From: Nitricoxidireducens sp046726235
GTDB taxonomy: Bacteria; Pseudomonadota; Gammaproteobacteria; Burkholderiales; Rhodocyclaceae
Length of the DNA stretch: 64,000 nucleotides
Assembly: GCA_046726235.1 (NCBI GenBank)
Contig: JBKPAD010000002.1
Coordinates: 186,001 to 250,000 of the forward strand
Direction of reading: 5' to 3'
Under the pieces are notes generated by a model. The model was not told the DNA's origin and did no database searches. It saw only the letters and a program-made list of their open reading frames with translations. Shown here piece after piece: positions 55,328-64,000 of the stretch (the first letter of the stretch is position 1; each line of letters opens with the position of its first letter). Both the position numbers and the translations under genes were made by a program.

Positions 55328-56089
55328 ATGACCACGGCAACCTTCCGCTTCTACGAGGAGCTCAACGACTTCCTGGCACCGGCGCGGCGCTACCGGGCGT
55401 TCGAGACGCCCTGCGCCCGCGCGGCGACGACCAAACACATGATCGAGGCGCTCGGCGTGCCGCATACCGAGGTCGAACTTATCCTGGTCAATGGCGAGTC
55501 GGTCGGCTTCGACCGGTTGATCGCGGACGGCGACCGCATCGCCGTGTATCCGAAGTTCGAGACCTTCGACGTCACGCCGCTGCTGCGGGTGCGCGAGCGG
55601 CCGCTGAGTGAACCGCGCTTCGTCGCCGACGCGCATCTCGGCGGCCTCGCCCACCTGCTGCGCATGGCCGGCTTCGATACGCTCTACGACAACAACTTCG
55701 GCGACGACGAGATCGTCGGGATCGCCGCGCACGACGGCCGCACCGTGCTGACGCGCGACTGCGAGCTGCTGAAGCGCCGCGAAGTCACGCATGGCTGCTT
55801 CGTCCATGCCCTGAAGCCGGAGCAGCAGGTACGCGAGATCTTCGCGCGGCTCGATCTCGCGCGCGGCGCGAGGCCGTTCCGGCTATGCCTCGAGTGCAAT
55901 GCGCCGCTGCGAACGATCGACAAGGCGCTCATTGCCGACCGCCTGCCGCCGAGCGTGCGCGAACTCCAGCAGCGCTTCACGACCTGCGACGTGTGCGGCG
56001 GCGTGTTCTGGGAAGGCTCGCACTGGCAGCGCATGCGCGCGCTGCTGGACGACCTGCTGGCGCCCGCAGGCGCCGCCGATCAGAAGTGA
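55328..56089 (+). CDS. Mut7-C RNase-domain protein with ubiquitin-like N domain
   Basis: A 253-residue protein combining a Mut7-C ubiquitin-like (ThiS-fold) domain at about 1-80 with a Mut7-C domain at about 97-245. The latter has the PIN-like acidic site start FVADAHLGGLAHLLRMAGFDT and TRDCELLKRR, then two zinc-ribbon pairs, CLECNAPL and CDVCGGVFW. It is thought to be a ribonuclease, unproven. The ThiS-like domain lacks a C-terminal Gly-Gly, so it should not be conjugated. Its end overlaps ppnP by 10 bases. Confidence 0.88.
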   Translation: MTTATFRFYEELNDFLAPARRYRAFETPCARAATTKHMIEALGVPHTEVELILVNGESVGFDRLIADGDRIAVYPKFETFDVTPLLRVRERPLSEPRFVADAHLGGLAHLLRMAGFDTLYDNNFGDDEIVGIAAHDGRTVLTRDCELLKRREVTHGCFVHALKPEQQVREIFARLDLARGARPFRLCLECNAPLRTIDKALIADRLPPSVRELQQRFTTCDVCGGVFWEGSHWQRMRALLDDLLAPAGAADQK

Positions 56090-56388
56090 CAGACGTAGTG
56101 GTAGGGCTCGCCGGCGACTTCGATGTCGAAGCTCGAGTTGCCGGGCACATCGAAGCGCTCACCTTCGCCGCAGGTCTTCCAGTCGCCGCCCTTGATACGG
56201 TAACGGCACTTGCCGGCGACGGTTTCCATGATTTCCGGAACGCCGGTGTTGAAGGTCAGCGTGGCCGGCAGGATGACGCCGACGGTCTTCTTGGTGCCGT
56301 CGGCGAACTGGACGGTGTGGCTGACGCACTTGCCGTCGAAATAGACGTTGGCCTTCTTGACCACCGAGACGTTGTCGTACTGCGACAT
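56080..56388 (-). CDS. ppnP: Pyrimidine/purine nucleoside phosphorylase (PpnP)
   Basis: A 102-residue cupin-fold enzyme (DUF1255) that phosphorolyses several nucleosides. Matching segments are VSVVKKANVYFDGKCVSHTV, PATLTFNTGVPEIMETVAGKC and the cupin strand GNSSFDIEV. The start MSQYDNVSV is one base after the DUF2788 stop, implying co-transcription with it. Confidence 0.93.
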   Translation of the reverse strand: MSQYDNVSVVKKANVYFDGKCVSHTVQFADGTKKTVGVILPATLTFNTGVPEIMETVAGKCRYRIKGGDWKTCGEGERFDVPGNSSFDIEVAGEPYHYVCHF

Positions 56389-56389
56389 T

Positions 56390-56599
56390 TCAGATTCCCC
56401 ACATTTTCTGGATGATGCCCTTGGCGACGAAGCCGAGCATGCCGAAGGCAAGAACGAAGAACAACGCGAACGTGCCCACCTTGCCGGCCTTCGACCGGTA
56501 GGCCAGTTCGCCGATGATGAACAGCATGTAGAGCATGAAGGCGCCGAGGCCGAAGGTCATGCCCCATTCCGCCACCTGCTCCTCGGTGAAGCCGAACAC
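56390..56599 (-). CDS. DUF2788 small membrane protein
   Basis: A 69-residue protein with two hydrophobic spans (about 13-33 and 42-62) and a short basic loop YRSKAGKVGTF between them. It fits the DUF2788 family by layout and loop motif. Function is unknown. It directly follows argG (adjacent stop and start) and precedes ppnP by one base. Confidence 0.8.
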   Translation of the reverse strand: MFGFTEEQVAEWGMTFGLGAFMLYMLFIIGELAYRSKAGKVGTFALFFVLAFGMLGFVAKGIIQKMWGI

Positions 56600-57838
<1,239 letters not shown>

Positions 57839-57854
57839 GGTTCCACCCTGCTGA

Positions 57855-58781
57855 TTACTCGGTTTCGATGCGGCCGAGCAGCAGGTACTCCATCAGCGCC
57901 TTCTGCGCATGGAGCCTGTTCTCGGCTTCGTCCCAGACCACGCTGTGCGGCCCGTCGATGACTTCGGCCGCCACTTCCTCGCCACGATGCGCCGGCAGGC
58001 AATGCATGAACAGCGAGTCCGGCCGCGCCACCTTCATCATCTCGCCGTCGACCTGCCAGTCGGCGAAGGCGCGCAGGCGCTCTTCGTTCTCGGCCTCGAA
58101 GCCCATGCTGGTCCACACGTCGGTGGTGACGAGGTCGGCGCCGCGCGCCGCATCCATCGGATCGGCGAACTCCTCGAAGTGGTCGGTGCCGTAAAGGCCG
58201 GCGCGCTCGGGCTCGACTTCGTAGCCGGGCGGCGTCGACACATGGACGTTGAAGTCGAACACCTCGGCCGCCTGCAGCCATGTGTTGCACATGTTGTTCG
58301 AGTCGCCGATCCACGCCACCGTCTTGCCCTGGATCGAGCCGCGGTGCTCGATGTAGGTGTAGATGTCGGCGAGCACCTGGCACGGATGGTATTCGTTGGT
58401 CAGGCCGTTGATCACCGGCACGCGCGAATGCGCCGCGAATCGTTCGATGATGTCCTGCTCGAAGGTGCGGATCATCACGACGTCGCTCATGCGCGAGATC
58501 ACCTGCGCGGCATCCTCGACCGGCTCGCCGCGGCCGAGCTGGGAGTCGCGCGTATTCAGGTAGATCGCCGAACCGCCGAGTTGCTGGATGCCGGCCTCGA
58601 ACGAGAGACGCGTGCGCGTGCTCGCCTTCTCGAAGATCATCACCAGCGTGCGGTCCTGCAGCGGCCAGTACTGCTGGTAGGACTTGAACTGCTGCTTGAT
58701 CCAGCGCGTGCGCGTGAAGACGTGGTCGAGCTCGTCGCGGCTGAAATCCTTCAGTTGCAGGAAATGCTTGATGGCCGCCAT
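57855..58781 (-). CDS. argF: Ornithine carbamoyltransferase
   Basis: A 308-residue enzyme joining carbamoyl phosphate and ornithine to citrulline. The carbamoyl phosphate site is STRTRLSFEAGIQQLGG. HCLPAHRGEEV carries the ornithine-binding cysteine. The sequence DLTTDVW-type motif appears as TTDVWTSMGFE. It lies one base after argD and 16 bases before argG. Confidence 0.97.
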   Translation of the reverse strand: MAAIKHFLQLKDFSRDELDHVFTRTRWIKQQFKSYQQYWPLQDRTLVMIFEKASTRTRLSFEAGIQQLGGSAIYLNTRDSQLGRGEPVEDAAQVISRMSDVVMIRTFEQDIIERFAAHSRVPVINGLTNEYHPCQVLADIYTYIEHRGSIQGKTVAWIGDSNNMCNTWLQAAEVFDFNVHVSTPPGYEVEPERAGLYGTDHFEEFADPMDAARGADLVTTDVWTSMGFEAENEERLRAFADWQVDGEMMKVARPDSLFMHCLPAHRGEEVAAEVIDGPHSVVWDEAENRLHAQKALMEYLLLGRIETE

Positions 58782-58782
58782 T

Positions 58783-59955
58783 TCACGCCCCGAGGAAGCG
58801 GCGCACGAGAGGCGCGAGCGTATCCACGAGCTGCTTCGCGTCGGCGTCGGAGAACACGAGCGGCGGCAACAGGCGGATCACCTTGTCGACGGTGACGTTG
58901 ATCAGCAGGCCGGCGTCGAGCGCCATCCGCACAAGGTCGCCGCAAGGCCGATCGAGTTCGATGCCGATCATCAGGCCATCGCCGCGGATGTCGACGACGC
59001 CGGCGATGCCTTCGAGCTGTTCCTGCAGCGCCGCGCGGATGTTGGCGCCGAGCTGGGCAGCGCGATCCATCAGCTTGTCGTGCGAGATGACGTCGAGGGT
59101 GGTCAGCGCGGCGACGCAAGCCAGCGGGTTGCCGCCGAAGGTCGAACCGTGGTTGCCGGGCTTGAACACGCCCGCCGCCTTGCCGGCGGTCAGGCAGGCG
59201 CCGATCGGCACGCCCGAGCCGAGGCCCTTGGCCAGCGTCATGACGTCCGGCCTGATTTGCGCATGCTGGTGGGCGAACCAGACGCCCGTGCGGCCGACGC
59301 CGCACTGGACCTCGTCGACCATGAACAGCCAGCCGCGATCGTCGCAGATGCGGCGCAGCGCGCGCATGTAGTCGTTGTGCGCGAGATTGATGCCGCCCTC
59401 GCCCTGAATCGGCTCGAACAGGATGGCGACGACGTTCGGGTTGTTGGCGGCTACCTGCTCGACGGCCGGAAGGTCGTCGAAGGGCACGCGCACGAAGCCC
59501 GAGACCAGCGGCTCGAAACCGGCCTGCACCTTGCGGTTGCCGGTGGCCGAGAGGGTCGCCATGGTGCGGCCATGGAACGCCTTTTCCATGACGATGATGG
59601 CGGGATTCTCGACGCCCTTCTGGTGACCGTAAAGCCGGGCGAGCTTGATCGCCGCTTCGTTGGCCTCGCAGCCGGAATTGCAGAAGAACACCTCTTCCAT
59701 GCCCGCCAGCGCGGCGAGCTTGTCGGCAAGCGCGTCCTGCTCCCGCACGCGGTAGAGGTTCGAGGTATGGATCAGGCGGCCGATCTGGTCACCGAGCGCC
59801 TGCACCAGGCGCGGATGATTGTGTCCGAGGGTGTTTACCGCGATGCCGGCCAGCGCATCGAGGTAGCTCCGCCCCTGCTCGTCATAGACATGGCAGCCCT
59901 GCCCGTGCGTAAACGCCACCGGCAACCGCGAATAGTTGTTCATCAAATGCGACAT
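58783..59955 (-). CDS. argD: Acetylornithine aminotransferase
   Basis: A 390-residue class III PLP transaminase. The PLP lysine lies in DVMTLAKGLGSGVPIG. FFCNSGCEANEAAIKLAR, GFHGRT-type KAFHGRTMATL and DEVQCGVGRTG are typical. The enzyme probably serves arginine synthesis and may also handle succinyldiaminopimelate. An in-frame extension of 36 codons upstream is unsupported; the chosen ATG is near GGAG. It heads the argD-argF-argG set. Confidence 0.93.
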   Translation of the reverse strand: MSHLMNNYSRLPVAFTHGQGCHVYDEQGRSYLDALAGIAVNTLGHNHPRLVQALGDQIGRLIHTSNLYRVREQDALADKLAALAGMEEVFFCNSGCEANEAAIKLARLYGHQKGVENPAIIVMEKAFHGRTMATLSATGNRKVQAGFEPLVSGFVRVPFDDLPAVEQVAANNPNVVAILFEPIQGEGGINLAHNDYMRALRRICDDRGWLFMVDEVQCGVGRTGVWFAHQHAQIRPDVMTLAKGLGSGVPIGACLTAGKAAGVFKPGNHGSTFGGNPLACVAALTTLDVISHDKLMDRAAQLGANIRAALQEQLEGIAGVVDIRGDGLMIGIELDRPCGDLVRMALDAGLLINVTVDKVIRLLPPLVFSDADAKQLVDTLAPLVRRFLGA

Positions 59956-60069
59956 GGGATACTCGCTCCGCTTCCAAAACGACACGGCGGCCCGCCAAGG
60001 GACCGCCGTGCGCGCGAAACGGTGTATCTTAAGTGAAAACCAGCGGCCTGTATAGGAAAGCACCGCGTC

Positions 60070-60828
60070 ATGCGCATCGTGATCTTCAACCAGAAAGGCG
60101 GCGTCGGCAAGACGACGACAGCCGTCAATCTAGCCGCCGCGCTGGCCCGCCACGACAAGGAAGCTCTGCTGGTCGACCTCGATCCGCAGGCGCATCTTTC
60201 GGCCATCCACGGCCAAGCGCTCGGCGACGTGCGCAGCAGCATTTTTTCCTTCTACCAGGACAATCGCCCGCTCCCCGAACTCGAGGTCGAATGGCGGGGC
60301 GTCGGCCGGCTAATCCCTGCCCACACCGAGTTGATCAAGGTCGACTCGATCTTCGGCAAGGGACCGAACATCCTCAACAAACTCAACCGAGGGCTGACGG
60401 ACAGCGAAAACGGACGGACCGTGATCATCGATTGTTGCCCGTTTCTCGGTGTCCTGTCGCTGAACGCCGTGTTCTCGGCCGACCTGGTGCTGGTCCCGGT
60501 GTCGTCCGACTTCCTCAGCCTGAGAGGCGCGCTACAGATCGAGCGCACCCTGAACGCAATTGAACCTGTGCTCAAGCGACGCGTCGATCGGCGCTACCTC
60601 ATGACGCGCTTCGATCGACGGCGCAATATGAGCTTCGAAGTGCAGTCGCGCCTGCGCGAACAGTTCAAGGACGACCTGCTCGACACTGTGATTTCGGAGA
60701 ATGTCGCCGTCGCGGAAGCGCCGGCGTTGAATCTGGACATTTTCAGCCACGCCGCGGGAAGCCGCGGTGCGCAGGACTACATGAGCCTGCTCGGCGAGTT
60801 GCGCGCGACCGGGCTGGTCAGCGCGTAA
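60070..60828 (+). CDS. Orphan ParA-family ATPase
   Basis: A 252-residue deviant Walker-A ATPase: NQKGGVGKTTTAVNLA at residues 7-22 and LLVDLDPQAHLSAIHG. It resembles chromosome- or plasmid-partition ParA and CobQ/MinD-like proteins. No parB or parS sequence is visible beside it, so the cargo is unknown; similar orphan ATPases position many cell structures. RBS AGGAAAG precedes the ATG. Its end overlaps the next convergent gene by 11 bases. Confidence 0.88.
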   Translation: MRIVIFNQKGGVGKTTTAVNLAAALARHDKEALLVDLDPQAHLSAIHGQALGDVRSSIFSFYQDNRPLPELEVEWRGVGRLIPAHTELIKVDSIFGKGPNILNKLNRGLTDSENGRTVIIDCCPFLGVLSLNAVFSADLVLVPVSSDFLSLRGALQIERTLNAIEPVLKRRVDRRYLMTRFDRRRNMSFEVQSRLREQFKDDLLDTVISENVAVAEAPALNLDIFSHAAGSRGAQDYMSLLGELRATGLVSA

Positions 60829-61039
60829 TCAGGCCAGCCACTTCCTCGAAGCTGGCGAAATGGCCCCGGCCGGAACTGGACGCCGGCCCGCACGCAATGA
60901 TCTCGCAGCCGTGATACATCTGCCGCAGCTTGCGCTCGGCATCACCCTCATCGCGTCCCTGGATAAGCAGGTTGTCGACCACCAATCCGACTTTGGTCCG
61001 AATGCGGAACGCGTACTTCGTCATTACGGGGGGCAGCAT
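60818..61039 (-). CDS. Conserved small protein of unknown function
   Basis: A 73-residue basic cytosolic protein from an ATG with AGGAAGG upstream. I do not recognise a named family. The core is KYAFRIRTKVGLVVDNLLIQ followed by DEGDAERKLRQMYHGCEIIACG. It has no membrane span. It converges on the ParA gene with an 11-base overlap, so the two may be linked or merely packed together. Confidence 0.6.
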   Translation of the reverse strand: MLPPVMTKYAFRIRTKVGLVVDNLLIQGRDEGDAERKLRQMYHGCEIIACGPASSSGRGHFASFEEVAGLITR

Positions 61040-61293
61040 ATTTGCCTTCCTGTCAATGAGATTGGGACAAGTATATACAGTGAAAATTGACAATACAAGC
61101 TAGGCCATTCAAATAAATGGACTTTTTGGTCGGCACTCCGTAGTTGCGGCTCTTCCGGACGGTTTTGGCCCTCAGAAGGCCATCCCGCGCGGATTTCCCG
61201 CGGGAAAATGCGGCAGGGGCCAATGGTGCGATTTTTGGTAGAATTCAAGCAATTAATCGGCCCCAGAGCCCCGCCCCTCCCCCAACGGCCCCA

Positions 61294-61578
61294 ATGTCAT
61301 CCCACCAACCGGAAAGCTTCATCATCGTCGGCCTCACGCTCGAGGGACGACGATTCCGGCCCAGCGACTGGGCGGAGCGGCTCTGCGGGGTAATGTCGGT
61401 ATTCGGGGCCGAGCGACGCATGTCGTACTCGCCTTACGTCCAGCCGGGCAACCAGGATGGCGAGAAATGCGTCTACGTCGATGCCCGCATTCGCGACATC
61501 GAGCCGATGGCCTACATGTTTCTGGTGAACTTCGCCAAGGACAACCACCTCAAGGTGCAGCCTTGGGCGCCGGCCTGA
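61294..61578 (+). CDS. DUF3579 family protein
   Basis: A 94-residue protein with the family's pattern SFIIVGLTLEGRRFRPSDWAERLCGVM and ADRRMSYSPYV-like SYSPYVQPG, then MAYMFLVNFAKDNHLKV. The function is unknown. DUF3579 genes are commonly found near rpsT and arg genes in betaproteobacteria, as here. The start is an ATG without a strong ribosome site. A TTGACA-like element lies near 61089, but about 200 bases upstream. Confidence 0.8.
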   Translation: MSSHQPESFIIVGLTLEGRRFRPSDWAERLCGVMSVFGAERRMSYSPYVQPGNQDGEKCVYVDARIRDIEPMAYMFLVNFAKDNHLKVQPWAPA

Positions 61579-61600
61579 CGGCCCGGCGCTGAAAAACAAA

Positions 61601-61631
61601 ATCGCCCGCGGGCCGTCGGCCGGCGGGCGAT
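61601..61631 (-). terminator. Intrinsic terminator of rpsT
   Basis: ATCGCCCGC at 61601-61609 pairs with GCGGGCGAT at 61623-61631, enclosing a further GC-rich inner stem (GGCC/GGCC). On the minus strand the stem runs into TTTTGTTTTT, so it ends the leftward rpsT transcript. Confidence 0.88.
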
Positions 61632-61648
61632 TGCCGATCCGAAAGCGC

Positions 61649-61909
61649 TCAGAGCGCCTTGATGGCGGCCGAAAGACGGCTCTTGTGGCGGGCAGCCTTG
61701 TTCTTGTGGATGATCTTCTTGTCGGAGATCGAGTCGATGATGCCCTGCGATTCCTTGAAGACGGCCTGGGCGGCGGTCTTGTCGCCGGCTTCGACGGCCT
61801 TCTGCACCTTCTTGATCGCGGTACGCAGGGTCGAGCGCAGGCTCATGTTGTGGGCGCGCTGCTTGACGGCTTGGCGGGCGCGCTTGCGGGCTTGTACGGT
61901 GTTGGCCAT
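61649..61909 (-). CDS. rpsT: 30S ribosomal protein S20
   Basis: An 86-residue basic ribosomal protein starting MANTVQARKRARQAVK and continuing with LRSTLRTAIKKVQKAVEAG and HKNKAARHKSRLSAAIKAL, all typical of S20. It binds 16S rRNA early in 30S assembly. A longer in-frame start upstream is not used. It faces murJ divergently across about 105 bases. Confidence 0.98.
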   Translation of the reverse strand: MANTVQARKRARQAVKQRAHNMSLRSTLRTAIKKVQKAVEAGDKTAAQAVFKESQGIIDSISDKKIIHKNKAARHKSRLSAAIKAL

Positions 61910-62013
61910 TGACGGGGTTCCAGTGGTAAAACAGGAAAGCGCGAGATTATAGGGATTTAGCTCCGCGTTTGCAAGGCGCCTGAACCTGAGGCGAGCCGGT
62001 AGCATTCGGGCCC

Positions 62014-63552
62014 ATGAATCTTCTCCGCGCCCTCGCGACCGTCAGCAGCATGACCCTGCTGTCGCGCGTTCTGGGCTTCGTGCGCGACTTCGTCATCGCT
62101 AGGTCCTTCGGCGCCGGAATGGCGACCGATGCCTTCTTCGTCGCCTTCCGCCTGCCGAACCTGCTGCGGCGCATGTTCGCGGAAGGCGCCTTCTCGCAGG
62201 CATTCGTGCCGCTGCTGGCCGAATACCGCAACCGTAACGACGACGCCGCGACGAAACGCCTCGTCGACCGCGTCGCGACGGCATTGTTCATCGCCGTGCT
62301 CGTAGTGACCGTGATCGGTATCGCGGCATCGCCGCTGCTGATCTACCTGACGGCGCCGGGCTTCGCCGCCGACGCCGACAAGTTCGCCCTGACGGTCGAA
62401 CTGACGCGGATCACCTTCCCCTACATCCTGTTCATGGCCCTGGTCGCGCTCGCGGCGGGTGTCCTCAACACGTGGAGCCGCTTCGCGTTGCCGGCCTTCA
62501 CGCCGGTACTCCTGAACCTGTCGTTCATCGCCATGGCGCTGCTGGCGGCGCCTTACTTCGATCCGCCGGTGCTGGCGCTGGCCTGGGCGGTGTTCATCGG
62601 CGGCTGTCTTCAACTCGCGCTTCAGGTCCCTGCACTCAAGAATATCGGCATGCTGCCGCGCTTCGACTTCGCGCCGGGCGATCCCGGGGTCCGACGAGTG
62701 CTGACCCTGATGGCGCCGGCGATCCTCGGCGTCTCGGTGTCGCAGATCTCGCTGCTGATCAACACCGTGTTCGCGTCGTTCCTGCCTTCGGGCAGCGTGT
62801 CGTGGCTCTACTATGCCGACCGGCTGATGGAGTTTCCCGCCGGCCTCCTCGGGGCGGCCCTCGGAACGATCCTGTTGCCGAGCCTTGCGAAGGCGCATGC
62901 GAGCGCACGCCGCGAGGAATTCTCCGCCCTGCTCGACTGGGGCCTGCGCCTGACGCTGCTGCTGACGCTGCCCGCAGCGCTGGCCCTCGCTCTGCTCGCC
63001 GTGCCGCTGCTGGCGACGCTGTTCCAGCACGGCGCCTTCACCGCCGACGACGTCATGCAGACGCGCGCCGCGCTGGTCGCCTACAGCGTCGGGCTCGCCG
63101 GTTTGATCCTGGTGAAGGTGCTCGCGCCTGGCTTCTATTCCCGCCAGGACATTCGCACGCCGGTGAAGATCGCGCTCATCACGCTGGCGGCGACGCAAGC
63201 GATGAACCTTGCCTTCGTCGGATGGATTCGCCACGCCGGCCTCGCGCTTTCGATCGGACTCGCCTCGTGCCTGAACGCCGCGCTGCTTTACCGCGGCCTG
63301 CGGCGCATCGACGCCTACCAGCCGGTGGCCGGCTGGATTCCGTTCCTCAGCAAACTTGCGCTCGGCCTCGTCGTCATGGGTACAACGCTCTGGTCCGCCG
63401 CCGGCAGCAACGACGCGTGGCTCACCATGCCGACCGGCGAGAAGATACTTCGCCTTTCCGGCGTCGTCATCGCGGGCGCCGCGAGCTACTTCGCGACCCT
63501 GGCATTGGTCGGCTTCCGCCTGGGCGACTTCAAGCGCCGTACCGTCGCCTGA
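62014..63552 (+). CDS. murJ: Lipid II flippase
   Basis: A 512-residue MOP-superfamily protein with about 14 spans that moves lipid II to the periplasmic side for peptidoglycan synthesis. TMTLLSRVLGFVRDFVIAR and RLPNLLRRMFAEGAFSQAFVPL are the strongly conserved N-terminal MurJ signatures, including functionally important arginines. LMAPAILGVSVSQISLLINT lies at the start of the second half. The rpsT-murJ divergence is a common betaproteobacterial layout. Confidence 0.97.
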   Translation: MNLLRALATVSSMTLLSRVLGFVRDFVIARSFGAGMATDAFFVAFRLPNLLRRMFAEGAFSQAFVPLLAEYRNRNDDAATKRLVDRVATALFIAVLVVTVIGIAASPLLIYLTAPGFAADADKFALTVELTRITFPYILFMALVALAAGVLNTWSRFALPAFTPVLLNLSFIAMALLAAPYFDPPVLALAWAVFIGGCLQLALQVPALKNIGMLPRFDFAPGDPGVRRVLTLMAPAILGVSVSQISLLINTVFASFLPSGSVSWLYYADRLMEFPAGLLGAALGTILLPSLAKAHASARREEFSALLDWGLRLTLLLTLPAALALALLAVPLLATLFQHGAFTADDVMQTRAALVAYSVGLAGLILVKVLAPGFYSRQDIRTPVKIALITLAATQAMNLAFVGWIRHAGLALSIGLASCLNAALLYRGLRRIDAYQPVAGWIPFLSKLALGLVVMGTTLWSAAGSNDAWLTMPTGEKILRLSGVVIAGAASYFATLALVGFRLGDFKRRTVA

Positions 63553-63709
63553 GCCGACTACTAACGCGCAAGACCGGCGACGACTGTCTGCAGGAACTGC
63601 GCAGGATCTACAACCGGCGCGACATCCACGAAGCCGGTGACACCCTCCGTCCTTGGCGCGCAGCCCCCGGCATCCTGAGGCAGCACCATCCGGGACAAAT
63701 AACCCCATT

Positions 63710-63731
63710 AGTCGGCTTAAAATAGCCGACT
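63710..63731. promoter_or_regulatory. Perfect 8-pair hairpin upstream of the ArnA-like gene
   Basis: AGTCGGCT and AGCCGACT flank the loop TAAAAT. It begins 60 bases before the GTG start of the next gene and follows murJ by about 158 bases. Its loop matches a -10 hexamer at five of six bases, but I see no properly spaced -35. It may be an operator, a weak terminator without a T run, or chance. Confidence 0.4.
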
Positions 63732-63769
63732 TCGGGCATTCAGCCCCTCATTCGCCACTCCGCACAATC

Positions 63770-64000
63770 GTGAAAAAAGTCCTCATCCTCGGCGTCAACG
63801 GCTTCATCGGCCACCACCTCTCCCAGCGCATCCTCGACACCACCGACTGGGAGGTGTACGGCATGGACATGCAGTCCGAGCGCGTCGCCGACCTGATGGA
63901 GAACCCTCGCTTCCATTTCTTCGAGGGCGACATCATGATCAACAAGGAGTGGATCGAGTACCACGTCAGGAAATGTGACGTCATCCTGCCGCTGGTGGCG
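63770..64000 (+). CDS. ArnA-type UDP-sugar dehydrogenase/decarboxylase, N-terminal fragment
   Basis: The gene starts with GTG at 63770 and runs off the right edge; 77 residues are visible. VLILGVNGFIGHHL gives the NAD-binding GxxGxxG. The stretch after it (FHFFEGDIMINKEWIEYHVRKCDVILPLVA) closely follows, from memory, the dehydrogenase domain of E. coli ArnA, which converts UDP-glucuronate in aminoarabinose synthesis. The formyltransferase domain of full ArnA is not fused at the N terminus, so it is a stand-alone decarboxylase-type protein. The missing remainder prevents firmer assignment. Confidence 0.8.
   Translation, partial: MKKVLILGVNGFIGHHLSQRILDTTDWEVYGMDMQSERVADLMENPRFHFFEGDIMINKEWIEYHVRKCDVILPLVA

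Noticed and set aside
61060..61090. Possible LexA box before the ParA/DUF3579 region
   Set aside because: Only one CTGT half is present (on the minus strand); the second half does not read ACAG at the right spacing.

Overview
The window is high-GC, gene-dense chromosomal DNA of a betaproteobacterium, most likely of the Rhodocyclales (genus not determined). The reasons are the betaproteobacterial gene orders (leuC-entericidin-leuD-leuB-asd-fimV-truA-trpFBA-accD-folC-SPOR-cvpA-purF-metZ, and argD/argF/argG close to DUF3579 and rpsT), a polyhydroxyalkanoate locus and an oxygen-tolerant [NiFe]-hydrogenase. I saw no tRNA, rRNA, insertion sequence, prophage or CRISPR array.

1-10.3 kb is the most distinctive part. 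It holds a chemoreceptor fragment at the left edge, then a periplasmic binding protein whose stop overlaps the TTG start of a hybrid histidine kinase, with no permease genes beside them. Reading the other way is hoxK-hoxG-hoxZ-hoxM for a membrane-bound hydrogenase, every junction a 4-base overlap, ending in a second chemoreceptor whose start lies inside hoxM. The small subunit carries all six cysteines expected for the [4Fe-3S] cluster that gives O2 tolerance.

10.3-18.5 kb is mixed: NhaD antiporter, TerC-type membrane protein, a protein resembling the Bacillus spore-coat transglutaminase Tgl, an acyltransferase-3 protein, an RlmN-type radical-SAM enzyme, RhlE helicase and a membrane diguanylate cyclase. 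18.5-36.1 kb is a long leftward block of biosynthesis and cell-envelope genes (methionine, purine, folate, fatty acid, tryptophan, leucine and aspartate pathways, with fimV). 36.1-47.99 kb holds an MFS transporter, aroC, a 7Fe ferredoxin, an alcohol dehydrogenase, trxA-rho-rpmE, a GT-C-like membrane protein, orn, a Ste24-like protease, a small cytochrome c, phhB and rsgA.

48-51.8 kb looks like a PHA-granule locus: a Crp/Fnr-type regulator, an unrecognised small protein, two phasins and a thiolase, with a 12-base inverted repeat in front of the first phasin. 51.8-64 kb has a CobD/CbiB-family protein, a Nudix CoA pyrophosphatase, an aspartic protease and an amidotransferase whose start codons overlap head to head, YajQ, a Mut7-C protein, PpnP, DUF2788, argG-argF-argD, an orphan ParA, small conserved genes, rpsT, murJ and the start of an ArnA-type sugar-nucleotide enzyme cut by the right edge. 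Short overlaps show extensive translational coupling. Family names were assigned by reading motifs and from memory of reference proteins, not by database search.
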